Shown here in pieces: positions 16,405 to 24,783 of a stretch of DNA of 38,638 nt. The notes beneath the pieces were generated by a model that ran no database searches, was not told the DNA's origin, and worked only from the letters and a program-made list of their open reading frames with translations. The DNA is from Bacilli bacterium (GTDB taxonomy: Bacteria; Bacillota; Bacilli; RF39; UBA660), in NCBI GenBank assembly GCA_017525015.1, contig JAFXUK010000014.1:1-38638 (forward strand), in the 5' to 3' direction. Made by a program: the position numbers and the translations under genes. The first letter of the stretch is position 1, and each line of letters starts with the position of its first letter.

Positions 16405-16635
16405 CTACTTTTCTTCTGATTCTTCTTTTGCTTTTATTTCCTCTTTATTAGTTTCTTTAACTACTACTTTAGTGGCTTTTTTAATAGGTTCTTTAGCTTT
16501 TTCTATTCTAAATCCTAACATCTTAAACCATAATTTTAAATTATCGTCTAATTCTGCTGTAGCCACGCCTTTTTCAAAGTTATAGCCTGCATAATCTCCA
16601 CTAAAATTGTAATCTGGCGAATATATATTATACAT
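16405..16635 (-). CDS. Small protein, paralogue of the next gene's N-terminus
   Basis: The 76-aa protein shares the pattern G-x-x-F-E-x-G-x-A-T, then a hydrophobic helix and G[FY], with residues 1-45 of its upstream neighbour at 16639-17109. The second half is a Lys/Glu-rich tail. Similar short proteins commonly follow the major capsid gene in Gram-positive phages, and their role is not known to me. Confidence 0.65.
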   Translation of the reverse strand: MYNIYSPDYNFSGDYAGYNFEKGVATAELDDNLKLWFKMLGFRIEKAKEPIKKATKVVVKETNKEEIKAKEESEEK

Positions 16636-16638
16636 ATA

Positions 16639-17109
16639 CTATTCTCCTTTCTCTGGATCCTCGTCTCCTGCTTCTCCAGCTTCTGGATTTTCATTATCAG
16701 AGTTTCCGTTATCTGCTAAAGCTTCTAGTTCTACTTTCTTATCATTGATAAGTTGTATAATTTCGTCTTTAGTAGCTTTACTTCTAATATTTTCAATACC
16801 TAAAGCTTTTGCTTCTTCCAACAATTCAGCTTTAGATTTTTCTTCTCCAGTTTCTGGTACTTCTGGTTCTCCAGCGTCGTTATTTTCTTCTGGATTAGAT
16901 TCTCCGTTATCTGTATTATCAGCTTCTGGAGTTTCTTCTTCAACTACTTGTACTTCTTGTACTTCGTCTTCTTCTACTATATAACCGTGTACTCTAAAAT
17001 ACGCTAATACGTGTGGTAGTAATGTTTCTACAGTAGCTTCTCCATTTTCGAATCTAACTCCGCAATCTATACCATTGTAACCGATTACTGGTGTCTTAAT
17101 TTTTATCAT
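16639..17109 (-). CDS. Acidic protein with C-terminal HeH/LEM-like domain
   Basis: The 156-aa protein has three parts: an N-terminal small domain (about 1-47) shared with the following gene, a strongly acidic Glu/Pro/Asn linker (about 48-90), and a helix-extended-helix region (KAELLEEAKALGIENIRSKATKDEIIQLINDKK, spelled across two helices at about 93-126), then another acidic tail. HeH/LEM and Rho-N-like folds bind nucleic acids or partners. It may help head completion; no direct evidence. Confidence 0.65.
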   Translation of the reverse strand: MIKIKTPVIGYNGIDCGVRFENGEATVETLLPHVLAYFRVHGYIVEEDEVQEVQVVEEETPEADNTDNGESNPEENNDAGEPEVPETGEEKSKAELLEEAKALGIENIRSKATKDEIIQLINDKKVELEALADNGNSDNENPEAGEAGDEDPEKGE

Positions 17110-17140
17110 AAATTACCTCCATATTTTCCTATAAATAGAA

Positions 17141-17178
17141 ATTAAAACCTTTCCCCAGTTACAGAGAAAGGCTTTAAT
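17141..17178 (-). terminator. Terminator just after the major capsid gene
   Basis: On the minus strand a 13-bp stem (17178-17166 with 17153-17141, one G-U pair) with a 12-nt loop begins 6 nt after the capsid stop; the tail of the stem is TTTTAAT. It probably lets much capsid mRNA end here while some transcription reads on into tail genes. Confidence 0.75.
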
Positions 17179-17183
17179 CGTTA

Positions 17184-18308
17184 TTACGCTACTTTGATAT
17201 TTCTAATAGCACCTACAGACTTAGTAGCTTTAACAGCAATAGCACCAACGAACTCAACTTCGCCTTTCTTAACAGCTCCAGCTGTTTTGAAATCTGGGTA
17301 GTAATGCTTAATTAAAGTATCTCCGTCTGGACTTACGCCGTGAACTCCGTCCATACCTAATCTAACAGCGTATAAATCTGTTAAACCTGTTACATATTCT
17401 CCAGCTTGTTCGTAATATGTAGCAATATCAGCTTTAGCTGGTGTAGTAACCTTAGTGTATGTATAGTTAGGAGAACTTCCACTTCTTGTATAGTAGATTT
17501 TAGCTGGGTTAATATCAGTATCAGTAGTTAAGTTGTAAGTACCTGTACCAGTTCCTACACTCTTACCTACGTTAGCGATAATAGGATCACTTGAACCAGC
17601 TTTATCTCCCATTTCACATAATAGAGCATTACCGTATTTTAATACTTCTTCGCCTAATTCATTCTTAACGTAATGAATGTTAGCTACTCTATCAGCGATA
17701 GTTTGGAATACAGCGTATAAGTCGCTATTCATTAAGTAATGAGTAGGTTTTCCGTCCATTGAAGCTTCTAGTTTTCTTATTTGATATAAGAAGTTTTTGT
17801 AGTTACTATCAATGTTACTAGAATCAGATAAATCAATGAAGCTATCTGCGTTTCTTTCTGTAGAAGAACCAGTAATAGCTTTATCAATTCCGTCGAACTC
17901 TGTAGCTTCTACACTAGAGTTACCGTTAATGAATAAATCATTAAATACAGCAACAGTAGCTTTAGCTTTTTGAGTAGTTTGGAACTCGATTTGATCTACT
18001 ACTTGTTTTTCGTCGTTAGCGATAACACGGTCTAACTCGTATGATCCTCCCATTACTTTTAAATTAACAGTATTTTGAGTAGTTACTGTTTCTTGAGATG
18101 TATATTCTCCGTTAATTGCTCTTGTACCTGCTGTAGGTTGAGTAGTTATACGGTTATATACGTAAGCTAATGTTTTACCACCTTGTACTTTAACAGTGTT
18201 ATCGAATGTTAAAGCGTCTAAAAGTGGACTTTTTCTAAATTCGTCAATAATCTGATTAGTTAGCTTGCTATCAGATAAAGCTTTTGCTTGGGCTAATGTT
18301 AATGCCAT
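17184..18308 (-). CDS. Major capsid protein (HK97 fold)
   Basis: The 374-aa protein lies directly after the scaffold and has the features of A118/TP901-like major capsid proteins: helical N-terminus, VKVQGGKTLAYVYNRI, DRVIANDEKQVVDQIEF, and the C-terminal GAVKKGEVEFVGAIAVKA. An apparent insertion at about 251-308 (Gly/Thr-rich, with KIYYTRSGSSPNYTYTK) interrupts the core and may be a surface domain. There is no N-terminal delta domain with a protease site; the separate scaffold gene takes that role. Confidence 0.9.
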   Translation of the reverse strand: MALTLAQAKALSDSKLTNQIIDEFRKSPLLDALTFDNTVKVQGGKTLAYVYNRITTQPTAGTRAINGEYTSQETVTTQNTVNLKVMGGSYELDRVIANDEKQVVDQIEFQTTQKAKATVAVFNDLFINGNSSVEATEFDGIDKAITGSSTERNADSFIDLSDSSNIDSNYKNFLYQIRKLEASMDGKPTHYLMNSDLYAVFQTIADRVANIHYVKNELGEEVLKYGNALLCEMGDKAGSSDPIIANVGKSVGTGTGTYNLTTDTDINPAKIYYTRSGSSPNYTYTKVTTPAKADIATYYEQAGEYVTGLTDLYAVRLGMDGVHGVSPDGDTLIKHYYPDFKTAGAVKKGEVEFVGAIAVKATKSVGAIRNIKVA

Positions 18309-18342
18309 AAATATTACCTCCTAATTTCTTTCTAATTCGATT

Positions 18343-18903
18343 TTATTTTCTATCGAATACATTTTCGACTATTTCGTCGTGAATAGTTTTTTCTGGCTTT
18401 GGTATTCCACCTTGAGGCATACCTCCGTCAGTAGGAGCGTTTTCGAATAAGTATTTCTTAGATTCACGTAATCCACTAATCTGATCGTCTAATCCTGTTA
18501 AAGAACCAGTCTTTTCGTCATAGCTAATTTTGTCTAAATCTAAGTGAGCTTTTAAAGATATTGAATCAATAGTTTTAGAGTTAGCGATTGCTAAATCAAT
18601 AGCACTCATACGTTTAACGTCTGCTAATTCTTTCTTGCTATTAGCTTCTAAATCCTTATTAGCTTTTTGTAATTTTTCTATTTCTTCATTCAATTTAGCT
18701 GGATCTACTTTTTTTAGTTCCTCTAATTGAGATGTAAGAGTTTGCTTTTCAGTAGTAAGGTTTTTAACCTCTGTTACCTTTTCGTTAAAGTCGTTCTTTG
18801 GTACATAGTACGTAGGAACTTCTTTCTTAGCACTCTCTAAAATAGATGTTACCTTTTCTTCTTCAACTCCTGCTTTTGTTAAAATCTCTTTTAACCAATC
18901 CAT
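18343..18903 (-). CDS. Capsid scaffold protein (GP20 type)
   Basis: The 186-aa protein has a small N-terminal helical region, a long coiled coil (about 35-105) and a Pro/Gly-rich C-terminus, as in the phage minor structural protein GP20 family. It would guide capsid assembly and then leave. It starts behind GAGGAGG and precedes the major capsid gene, the usual order. Confidence 0.88.
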   Translation of the reverse strand: MDWLKEILTKAGVEEEKVTSILESAKKEVPTYYVPKNDFNEKVTEVKNLTTEKQTLTSQLEELKKVDPAKLNEEIEKLQKANKDLEANSKKELADVKRMSAIDLAIANSKTIDSISLKAHLDLDKISYDEKTGSLTGLDDQISGLRESKKYLFENAPTDGGMPQGGIPKPEKTIHDEIVENVFDRK

Positions 18904-18997
18904 ATTATCTCTCCTCCTCAGTTTTTATTCTGCTTGTAGGCAGTAAAAGTCGAATTAACCGTTTTATTCTCTTGTAATCGAGTAAACTATAATCAAT

Positions 18998-19020
18998 AAA
19001 AAAACCAGCTTTCGCCAGTC
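18998..19020 (-). terminator. Intrinsic terminator between minor capsid and scaffold genes
   Basis: On the minus strand ACTGGC-GAAA-GCTGGT is followed by seven T. Two central G-U pairs weaken the 6-bp stem, but the GAAA tetraloop and T-run are typical. The 162-nt gap around it holds no ORF. It probably tunes packaging against capsid expression. Confidence 0.75.
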
Positions 19021-19065
19021 CTTTATAAATTATCACAATATCATAATAGCACTAAAGAAGTGTAA

Positions 19066-19272
19066 TCAAGGTGTAATAGTTTTAATTTCTTTTACATCTT
19101 CGTAATTTACTACTATAGCACCCTCTTTAGTGTCAATAGTTATATTAGCTTTTCCAGTAGGATCGTCGTTGCTACGACAGAATCCACTACAAAAACCCTC
19201 TACCACTTCATTATTAGTTAGAGTAACTTTAATATGTTTCTCAAAATGCTTTAAGAACTCTAATTCTGTCAT
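19066..19272 (-). CDS. Small LSm/SH3-like protein
   Basis: The 68-aa protein has a predicted strand-rich fold: IKVTLTNNEVVEGF, then ANITIDTKEGAIVVNYEDVKEI, the shape of a short Sm-like or SH3 barrel. It overlaps the minor capsid gene by four bases (ATGA) and is widely placed there in related phages, but its role is unknown to me. Confidence 0.6.
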   Translation of the reverse strand: MTELEFLKHFEKHIKVTLTNNEVVEGFCSGFCRSNDDPTGKANITIDTKEGAIVVNYEDVKEIKTITP

Positions 19273-20825
19273 TTCTTATCAACTCCTTTAAGTGTAGGTA
19301 CAATATGTACTCCTTTTTTCTCAGAGTAATGTATTTTAAACGCTTTAGTGTCCACCCACTTACCGTCTAAGTCTAATACTTTACCAACGATAGTATCAGA
19401 TACAACAGTTTCCTGATTTCTCCAACTACCGCTATTATTACGCTCTATAGTACCTGTACCAGCATACTTTTTAATTAGATCTACAGTTTCCTTTTTAGTT
19501 ATAGTTATTTGACTAGATATTCCGTCATAATTCTTGTTGTTAGGATCGTGTTTATTCCATTTAGAATCTGGGTATAAGTCCAGGTTAAAATCATTCTGTA
19601 TTTTTTCTCTTATAGGAGCGTCTCTAAAGTATTCTTTTACATTATTCTCCGTACTACCTAAATTATACATCATATTAGCTTTATTTTCAACGTTACGGCT
19701 AGTATTTAAGGCTTTCTGAGACATAGAACGATTAAATCCATAAGTAAACTCTCTAGAAGAATCTTGCATAAGATTATTTTTCTCTAAGAACTTCTTTAAG
19801 TCAGCTCTACGCTCTTTTAACTTCGTACTAGCTTTCTCTAACATAATCTTATCGTTATTTTCTTCCGCCATAATTATTTTTTGTTTTTCTACACGTACTC
19901 TACGTTCTAATAGACGCTGTTTTTGTTCTCTTTCGTACTGTTCTTTATTTTCATTAAGATTATAGTGTTTATAACTCTGTTCGCTTACTCCCTCTAAATA
20001 AGGGTAGAAAGTATGTCTACAGTTAACTCCACATAATCCAGTAACAGTACCATAACCTGTAGCTTGATAGAAATTAGGGTATTTCGCACTAGAACCCTCT
20101 AACTGATATATTTTACCTTGCCATTCAGCGTGGCTAGGTCTAGCTCCCATATGTGAAGATACTTCTACTAAGTTAGATCCCCACTCTTTAGCTCTTTCCT
20201 CTTGCATTTTAGACATACATTGATTATTAGATGTTAATAATTGCATACGAACAGCACTCTCTAACGTTCTTCTGATATGAGTTCCGTCTGTACGCATATA
20301 TGTTGCTCCTGTTATACCTTTTTCAGCTAATTTAGTAGTAGCTTTTCTAACAGAAGACGCATAATCATATACTCCCTGAGATGTTTCTAAATATACCTGG
20401 TTAATAATCCTTAAATATTCCTCGTTAGCACTTTCTAACGCCGTGGTATTTACTAGATTAAGTGAATCTATAGAATTATCTATCGAAGTATTAAGAATTG
20501 TCTTTAAAGCTTCTGATTTCATTAAAGATACAGGCTTCTTATCTAACGTACCTATTTTATACGCTTCTTTAAAAGCTTTTTCTTCTATGTTATCATAACC
20601 AGATTTCTTTAATAACTCTTTTACTTCCTTTTCTGTTTTACCAGAATATTTAGCAATTACTTTAACATTCTCAGAACTTAACATACCTAATTCGTCTAAC
20701 TTCCTTGTATGCCATTCTAACGTACCACCGTCTATCTCGTCTACATCTAATCGGCTAGCAATATTACGAAGTAAATCAGCTTCTATTTTCTCGTAGATTT
20801 CTCGTAATTTCTTGTCGTCGTGCAT
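19269..20825 (-). CDS. Minor capsid protein with C-terminal Ntox50-like toxin domain
   Basis: This 518-aa protein has a phage minor capsid type 2 body (about 1-350), with the typical HMGARPSHAEWQGKIY (225-240) and GTVTGLCGVNCRHTFYPYLEG (259-279), then a charged coiled coil. The last 100 residues resemble polymorphic toxin domain Ntox50: LIKKYAGTGTIERN (450-463) and HYSEKKGVHIVPTLKG (499-514). Domains of this type belong to the BECR nuclease superfamily and are known at the ends of minor capsid proteins. The protein would be packaged in the virion and could enter the cell with the DNA. No antitoxin or immunity gene is visible next to it. Confidence 0.85.
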   Translation of the reverse strand: MHDDKKLREIYEKIEADLLRNIASRLDVDEIDGGTLEWHTRKLDELGMLSSENVKVIAKYSGKTEKEVKELLKKSGYDNIEEKAFKEAYKIGTLDKKPVSLMKSEALKTILNTSIDNSIDSLNLVNTTALESANEEYLRIINQVYLETSQGVYDYASSVRKATTKLAEKGITGATYMRTDGTHIRRTLESAVRMQLLTSNNQCMSKMQEERAKEWGSNLVEVSSHMGARPSHAEWQGKIYQLEGSSAKYPNFYQATGYGTVTGLCGVNCRHTFYPYLEGVSEQSYKHYNLNENKEQYEREQKQRLLERRVRVEKQKIIMAEENNDKIMLEKASTKLKERRADLKKFLEKNNLMQDSSREFTYGFNRSMSQKALNTSRNVENKANMMYNLGSTENNVKEYFRDAPIREKIQNDFNLDLYPDSKWNKHDPNNKNYDGISSQITITKKETVDLIKKYAGTGTIERNNSGSWRNQETVVSDTIVGKVLDLDGKWVDTKAFKIHYSEKKGVHIVPTLKGVDKK

Positions 20826-20828
20826 ATA

Positions 20829-22175
20829 CTACACCTCGTAAGTAACTTCCTTAGGTTTTCTTTGTTCCATTTCTTCTATCTTCTTTAAAGCTTCGTCTTC
20901 ATTTAGTTTATAAACACGAACCATATATTCTACTTTATCAATAATACCAGCGTTAAACTCTATTAAAGCTTGACGTTTAACTTCTGCCATATCTTCGATA
21001 ATAGAATCGTCAAAGTTAATACTTGTATCTCCTGTATATACTTTACCAGTCTTTAGATACATAATAGCGTCTACCAATCCTATTAAAGCCGGCTCTAATA
21101 TAACCTCGTGCTTTTGAATATTCCTAAACATCTCTGAGTTATCGCTAATAGTTTCTGTAGCTGTTTTAACTTGTCCTTTTTCCCACTTATAACCATTATC
21201 TCCGAATCCGATTTTCTTACCGAATAAGTTAAGGTTAGTTTGTAATCCTGTATCGTGTTGTTCTGCTCTAATATCAAACTTAGATTCTTTAATCATTTCT
21301 GTACCGTCTTCGTCTGGTAGAGCGTAGAACTCTACGTCGTTCTCGTCGAATACTGGAGCTGTATCTCCACTTTCTAAGTTAACATTTAAAGCACCACTCT
21401 TAACGAATATACGCTTCTTACCTAAACTAAACTCATTTCTATAACTATCATAGATAAGATCTATTGTCTTCATTTCGTCAATAGCGTTAGCGAATACAGA
21501 TATACCCATAGGACAACCTAATTCAATGTTATTAACTAAGTTAGGTTTTATTATCTGGAATAATTTAACATCACTGTATAAAGTAGGCATTACATTTTTA
21601 GGAAGTTCTCCCTCTTTGAATGTTCCGTCATTATTAGCAATAATTATCTTATTCTCTATACGATACCTATTACCCTCTTTTACGTGAATGTTAATATAGA
21701 ATTGTTTTTGAGTACCAGTTTCTAATACACTAGCAAAAGCACAATCGATTATTTCTCCTTTTTTCCACCTTAGAGGGAATATCATAGGAGCGATAATATA
21801 ATCAATAACAGGGAAATCTCCTGCTTTATATTCTACGAAAGCACCTGTACCTAAGGCGAAAGTTTCTTCTACTAACTGATTACCATTAAGCCAAAAGTTA
21901 TTCCTTTCTAAGATTTCGTCTACTTCTTCTTGACTATCAGTAGAAATAGTAACTTTTTCGCTTAGTAATTTATTAGCCCAGTCCTCACAACCTTTTTTAG
22001 CCATACCTAAAGTATAACGTTCCCTGACTACTTGTTTAGTACCGTTATATTGTTTGTATGAATGGAACTCTTTAACTTTACCAGCGTACCATTTTCCCCA
22101 CGTGTTAATATAACCGTAGAAATCAACATCTACACTATAACCTAATCCTTTTAAATAATCTACTATCATATTCAT
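20829..22175 (-). CDS. Portal protein (A118/SPP1 type)
   Basis: The 448-aa protein shows the A118-type portal pattern: an N-terminal Tyr/Trp-rich segment (TWGKWYAGKVKEFH), KKGCEDWANKLLSEKVTI, GTGAFVEYK, and LGCPMGISVFANAIDEMKTIDLIYDS, the stem/crown helices. It forms the dodecameric DNA channel and docks the terminase. It follows the large terminase gene as expected. Confidence 0.93.
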   Translation of the reverse strand: MNMIVDYLKGLGYSVDVDFYGYINTWGKWYAGKVKEFHSYKQYNGTKQVVRERYTLGMAKKGCEDWANKLLSEKVTISTDSQEEVDEILERNNFWLNGNQLVEETFALGTGAFVEYKAGDFPVIDYIIAPMIFPLRWKKGEIIDCAFASVLETGTQKQFYINIHVKEGNRYRIENKIIIANNDGTFKEGELPKNVMPTLYSDVKLFQIIKPNLVNNIELGCPMGISVFANAIDEMKTIDLIYDSYRNEFSLGKKRIFVKSGALNVNLESGDTAPVFDENDVEFYALPDEDGTEMIKESKFDIRAEQHDTGLQTNLNLFGKKIGFGDNGYKWEKGQVKTATETISDNSEMFRNIQKHEVILEPALIGLVDAIMYLKTGKVYTGDTSINFDDSIIEDMAEVKRQALIEFNAGIIDKVEYMVRVYKLNEDEALKKIEEMEQRKPKEVTYEV

Positions 22176-22193
22176 ATTTTCTTTTACCTCCTC

Positions 22194-23537
22194 TTATCTT
22201 AGAATTAGTTTCATTTGTTTTTCTATTGAATATTCGAAGCTATCTAGTGAGTCTATATTATAGTTTCCGTCGTCTAATCTAACGTCGTCTAATTCGTCCT
22301 CGTCCCATACAGCATTATCAAAGGCTGATATAGTATTAGGACATTTCTCTTTAATAACCCATAATCTATCTTGTCCGAACATAGCCGTAGTAAATCTGAT
22401 ACGGTCTATTATTTCGTTCTTTAAAGCATTATGAATCATTATAGGGTAGCCTCTAACTATTCCTTTACTATCTGTATATCTAGCTTTTCTTAGAGCCGTC
22501 TTTAATCCGTTAATAAGTAATTGTTCTGCACTATCGCAATATACGTCGTGTAGCTGTGGAAACTTACTAAAAGAACACGTAACGAACTCTACGAACTTTT
22601 CCTCCAACTGTTTAGGAGTTAATTCTTCTTTATGATACCATTCGTCAGCTATAATAACGTGCTTAAATCCTCTAGTTACTAGAGTTAACGTAAATGATGT
22701 AGCCGATTTATTACCTCCGAAGTCGACACCAATATAAGCTCCTACAATATCTTTAGAATACTTAATAATGAAATCTTTATAACTTAATACTCTACTCTCG
22801 TCGAACGTAATATAAATACGTCCCTCAGCTGTAACCCATAATCCCTCTACATTACGTTTATAGAATACTCCAGCGAACATTCTCTTATAACGTTCTTTAA
22901 CTTTCTCTGATAGAGTAAGATTATCGTCCATAGTAAAGTGTAAGTATAAGAACCTTTTTTCTTTAGCTTTATCTATAAACTCAACTTTAAACCAGTGATT
23001 AGGATTCTTCGGATTACAGTTAAACCAATACTTAGCTCCCTCAACAGAACAACGAGCCATAGCTTGATCTACGAATGAATAAGGCATAAGTGCTACTTCG
23101 TCAAAGAATACTCCAGCTAACGTCATACCTTGTATTAAATCCTGTGAAGATTCGTCTTTACCACCGAATAAATAAAAGTTGTTATATCTATCGCCTTTAT
23201 AAATAATAATTAAGTTATCTGTACGTCTTTCTTCGTACTTATAACCTAAAGTAAGTATCTGCTTCTTTAACGTGTTAATAACGTTACGTCTTAAAGAACC
23301 TATCGTCTTACCACATAAAGCAAAATCTAATCCGTCAAAGTTTGTCATAGCCCATAATACGAATGAGGGAGCCATTGATATAGTTTTACCAGATCTAACA
23401 GCACCGTCAGCTATTATTCCGTCATAATCCTTATAAGGACTACCGTCGCACCACCACGACAATATCTTTAACTGCTTCTTTGAGAGCGGACTCCATATAA
23501 ACGGCTTACTTAGTTTCTTTTTTAGACTTTTTAACAT
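22194..23537 (-). CDS. terL: Terminase large subunit
   Basis: This 447-aa packaging motor has an N-terminal ATPase with Walker A GAVRSGKT (45-52) and Walker B VFFDE (143-147), and a C-terminal RNase H-like nuclease with GVDFGG (D272) and YCDSAE (D335). The family is that of PBSX/SPP1-like terminases. The start lies 32 nt inside the small subunit gene, behind GAGG, so expression is coupled. Confidence 0.96.
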   Translation of the reverse strand: MLKSLKKKLSKPFIWSPLSKKQLKILSWWCDGSPYKDYDGIIADGAVRSGKTISMAPSFVLWAMTNFDGLDFALCGKTIGSLRRNVINTLKKQILTLGYKYEERRTDNLIIIYKGDRYNNFYLFGGKDESSQDLIQGMTLAGVFFDEVALMPYSFVDQAMARCSVEGAKYWFNCNPKNPNHWFKVEFIDKAKEKRFLYLHFTMDDNLTLSEKVKERYKRMFAGVFYKRNVEGLWVTAEGRIYITFDESRVLSYKDFIIKYSKDIVGAYIGVDFGGNKSATSFTLTLVTRGFKHVIIADEWYHKEELTPKQLEEKFVEFVTCSFSKFPQLHDVYCDSAEQLLINGLKTALRKARYTDSKGIVRGYPIMIHNALKNEIIDRIRFTTAMFGQDRLWVIKEKCPNTISAFDNAVWDEDELDDVRLDDGNYNIDSLDSFEYSIEKQMKLILR

Positions 23538-24024
23538 CTTTCTTTACCTCGTCGTCGTCCCATATAGAAGACATCTGTCCGCTAATAGCTTCAATAATAG
23601 AACCATTTAAACTTGAATCGCTCTCTAACTCTTTCTCCATTAAAGCAAGTTCTTTCTTCTTTAACTCTAACTCTTGACGCTTAAACTCTTTATCTACTAT
23701 TGTTCCATAAGCCATAGCAATATCTCGAATAGAAGTAAACATATCTACATTATCGATTTTATCTTCTATTCCTTTTAATAATTTTCCCAGAAGTCTTTTA
23801 ACCGTTTCCTTGCGGTCGTCCATATCTTGCATAATCTCCTGAGTATTATTATTTTTTTTCTCCTCCAACAACTTCGTACTTTCTTTATTTGATTCTCTAT
23901 CAATCAATTTTTTTACGCCTGTATCAGACATACCGAACTTACGAGCTGTTTCACTATAATTATTACAATCTAAATAATAAGCTATAATTTCTTTTATTTC
24001 TTTGTCTGTTTTCTTTTTAGCCAT
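23506..24024 (-). CDS. terS: Terminase small subunit
   Basis: The 172-aa protein has an N-terminal HTH (about 8-42, YSETARKFGMSDTGVKKLI), which recognises pac DNA, and a strong coiled coil (about 112-140) for oligomer formation. It overlaps terL by 32 nt and the upstream 86-aa gene by 31 nt. Confidence 0.85.
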   Translation of the reverse strand: MAKKKTDKEIKEIIAYYLDCNNYSETARKFGMSDTGVKKLIDRESNKESTKLLEEKKNNNTQEIMQDMDDRKETVKRLLGKLLKGIEDKIDNVDMFTSIRDIAMAYGTIVDKEFKRQELELKKKELALMEKELESDSSLNGSIIEAISGQMSSIWDDDEVKKDVKKSKKETK

Positions 24025-24254
24025 AACTCATTCAACCTCATTAAAAGTTCTTTCTTATTACTTAGCCACTCCTTATACTGATAATAAGTATCTTTCTTTT
24101 TAGGGTGTGGCTCTTTGTACTGGAGTAATATACTTCTATTGATTGTGTTGTATTCACTATTAAACCTCTCATACGTCATAATAGTTATATCGTAATATTG
24201 ACTATACATAGACAGACTAATAAATAGTTTTTTTATGTAACTATCATAATTCAT
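23994..24254 (-). CDS. Small basic protein, first gene of the packaging operon
   Basis: The 86-aa basic, Tyr/Lys-rich protein is not a family I recognise. Its ATG has no ribosome site of its own. Instead AGGAGG lies 7 nt before an out-of-frame ATG at 24270, which opens an 8-codon ORF (24244-24270) whose TGA lies inside this gene. Translation may therefore start by reinitiation, or the real gene product differs from the one given. Confidence 0.5.
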   Translation of the reverse strand: MNYDSYIKKLFISLSMYSQYYDITIMTYERFNSEYNTINRSILLQYKEPHPKKKDTYYQYKEWLSNKKELLMRLNELWLKRKQTKK

Positions 24255-24270
24255 TCAATCGCACTCTCAT
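24244..24270 (-). CDS. Eight-codon leader ORF before the packaging genes
   Basis: MRVRLNEL is preceded by a strong AGGAGG (24279-24284) and directly by the terminator at 24290-24322. The ORF ends 8 nt after the start of the next gene. This arrangement looks like a leader or coupling peptide. It is short enough to be chance, but the ribosome site is the best one in the region. Confidence 0.4.
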   Translation of the reverse strand: MRVRLNEL

Positions 24271-24289
24271 ACGTAACGCCTCCTTATAC

Positions 24290-24322
24290 AAAAAAAAGAC
24301 ACTACGTTAGATTGTAATGTCT
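24290..24322 (-). terminator. Strong terminator in the leader of the packaging operon
   Basis: On the minus strand AGACATTAC pairs with GTAGTGTCT (9 bp, one G-U, loop 8 nt), followed by eight T. The ribosome site of the leader ORF begins 5 nt after the T-run, leaving no room for a promoter. Late transcription that starts upstream must pass this terminator, which suggests antitermination or attenuation. Confidence 0.8.
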
Positions 24323-24348
24323 CATAGCTTATAGATCGAGGAGAGTAT

Positions 24349-24567
24349 CTACTCCTGTTCCTTAATTTCATTAAAGATATAATCCCCTATTTCTTCTGAT
24401 ACTAAGAAATCTTCTGGAACTACAGGCATATCTATATATGTTAAGTTGTTATCTAATTCCACACGGACTTTACCTATCACGGCTCCGCCCTTATCTGATA
24501 CCTCGTATATTGTTCCTACTGGTATCTCTCCCTGGCTGGTTTTCAATACAAACTCATTCTGACTCAT
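24349..24567 (-). CDS. Small protein of unknown function before the packaging operon
   Basis: The 72-aa acidic protein begins with AGGAGG 8 nt upstream, so it is probably real. It is beta-rich in the first 55 residues (VLKTSQGEIPVGTIYEVSD, GKVRVELDNNLTYIDMP) and ends in a charged helix. No family is recognised. It lies alone between the tRNA-like region and the terminator. Confidence 0.65.
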   Translation of the reverse strand: MSQNEFVLKTSQGEIPVGTIYEVSDKGGAVIGKVRVELDNNLTYIDMPVVPEDFLVSEEIGDYIFNEIKEQE

Positions 24568-24764
24568 ATAGTCGCCTCCTATTTCCTCTTATCATAGATA
24601 CTGTACCAACTGATACATATATGGAGTTTCTATAATAGTTAGCCCGATAGAAATATGGTGTCATAATGACGAACCTAACCTATCTCCTCAATATCAATCA
24701 GTACACTACCTACGATAATAAGTAGTGCTTTAGTTTTTTATCTAAAAAGAATAAAAAGGGGTTG

Positions 24765-24781
24765 GCTAGTGTGATACTAGC
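24765..24781 (-). terminator. Hairpin at the 3' side of the tRNA-like cluster
   Basis: GCTAGT and ACTAGC form a perfect 6-bp stem with a 5-nt loop. On the minus strand T-rich sequence follows after seven bases (CAACCCC, then TTTTTATTCTTTTT). It may end or process the tRNA-like transcript. The gap before the T-run makes it a weak terminator. Confidence 0.45.
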
Positions 24782-24783
24782 TG

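Noticed and set aside
24602..24617. Imperfect palindrome TGTACCAACTGATACA as a late operator
   Set aside because: Only a single copy with two mismatches per half and no clear promoter around it.
24440..24665. Possible 36-codon minus ORF starting at 24665
   Set aside because: Nearest GGAG is too far from the ATG and the frame overlaps the well-supported gene at 24349-24567.
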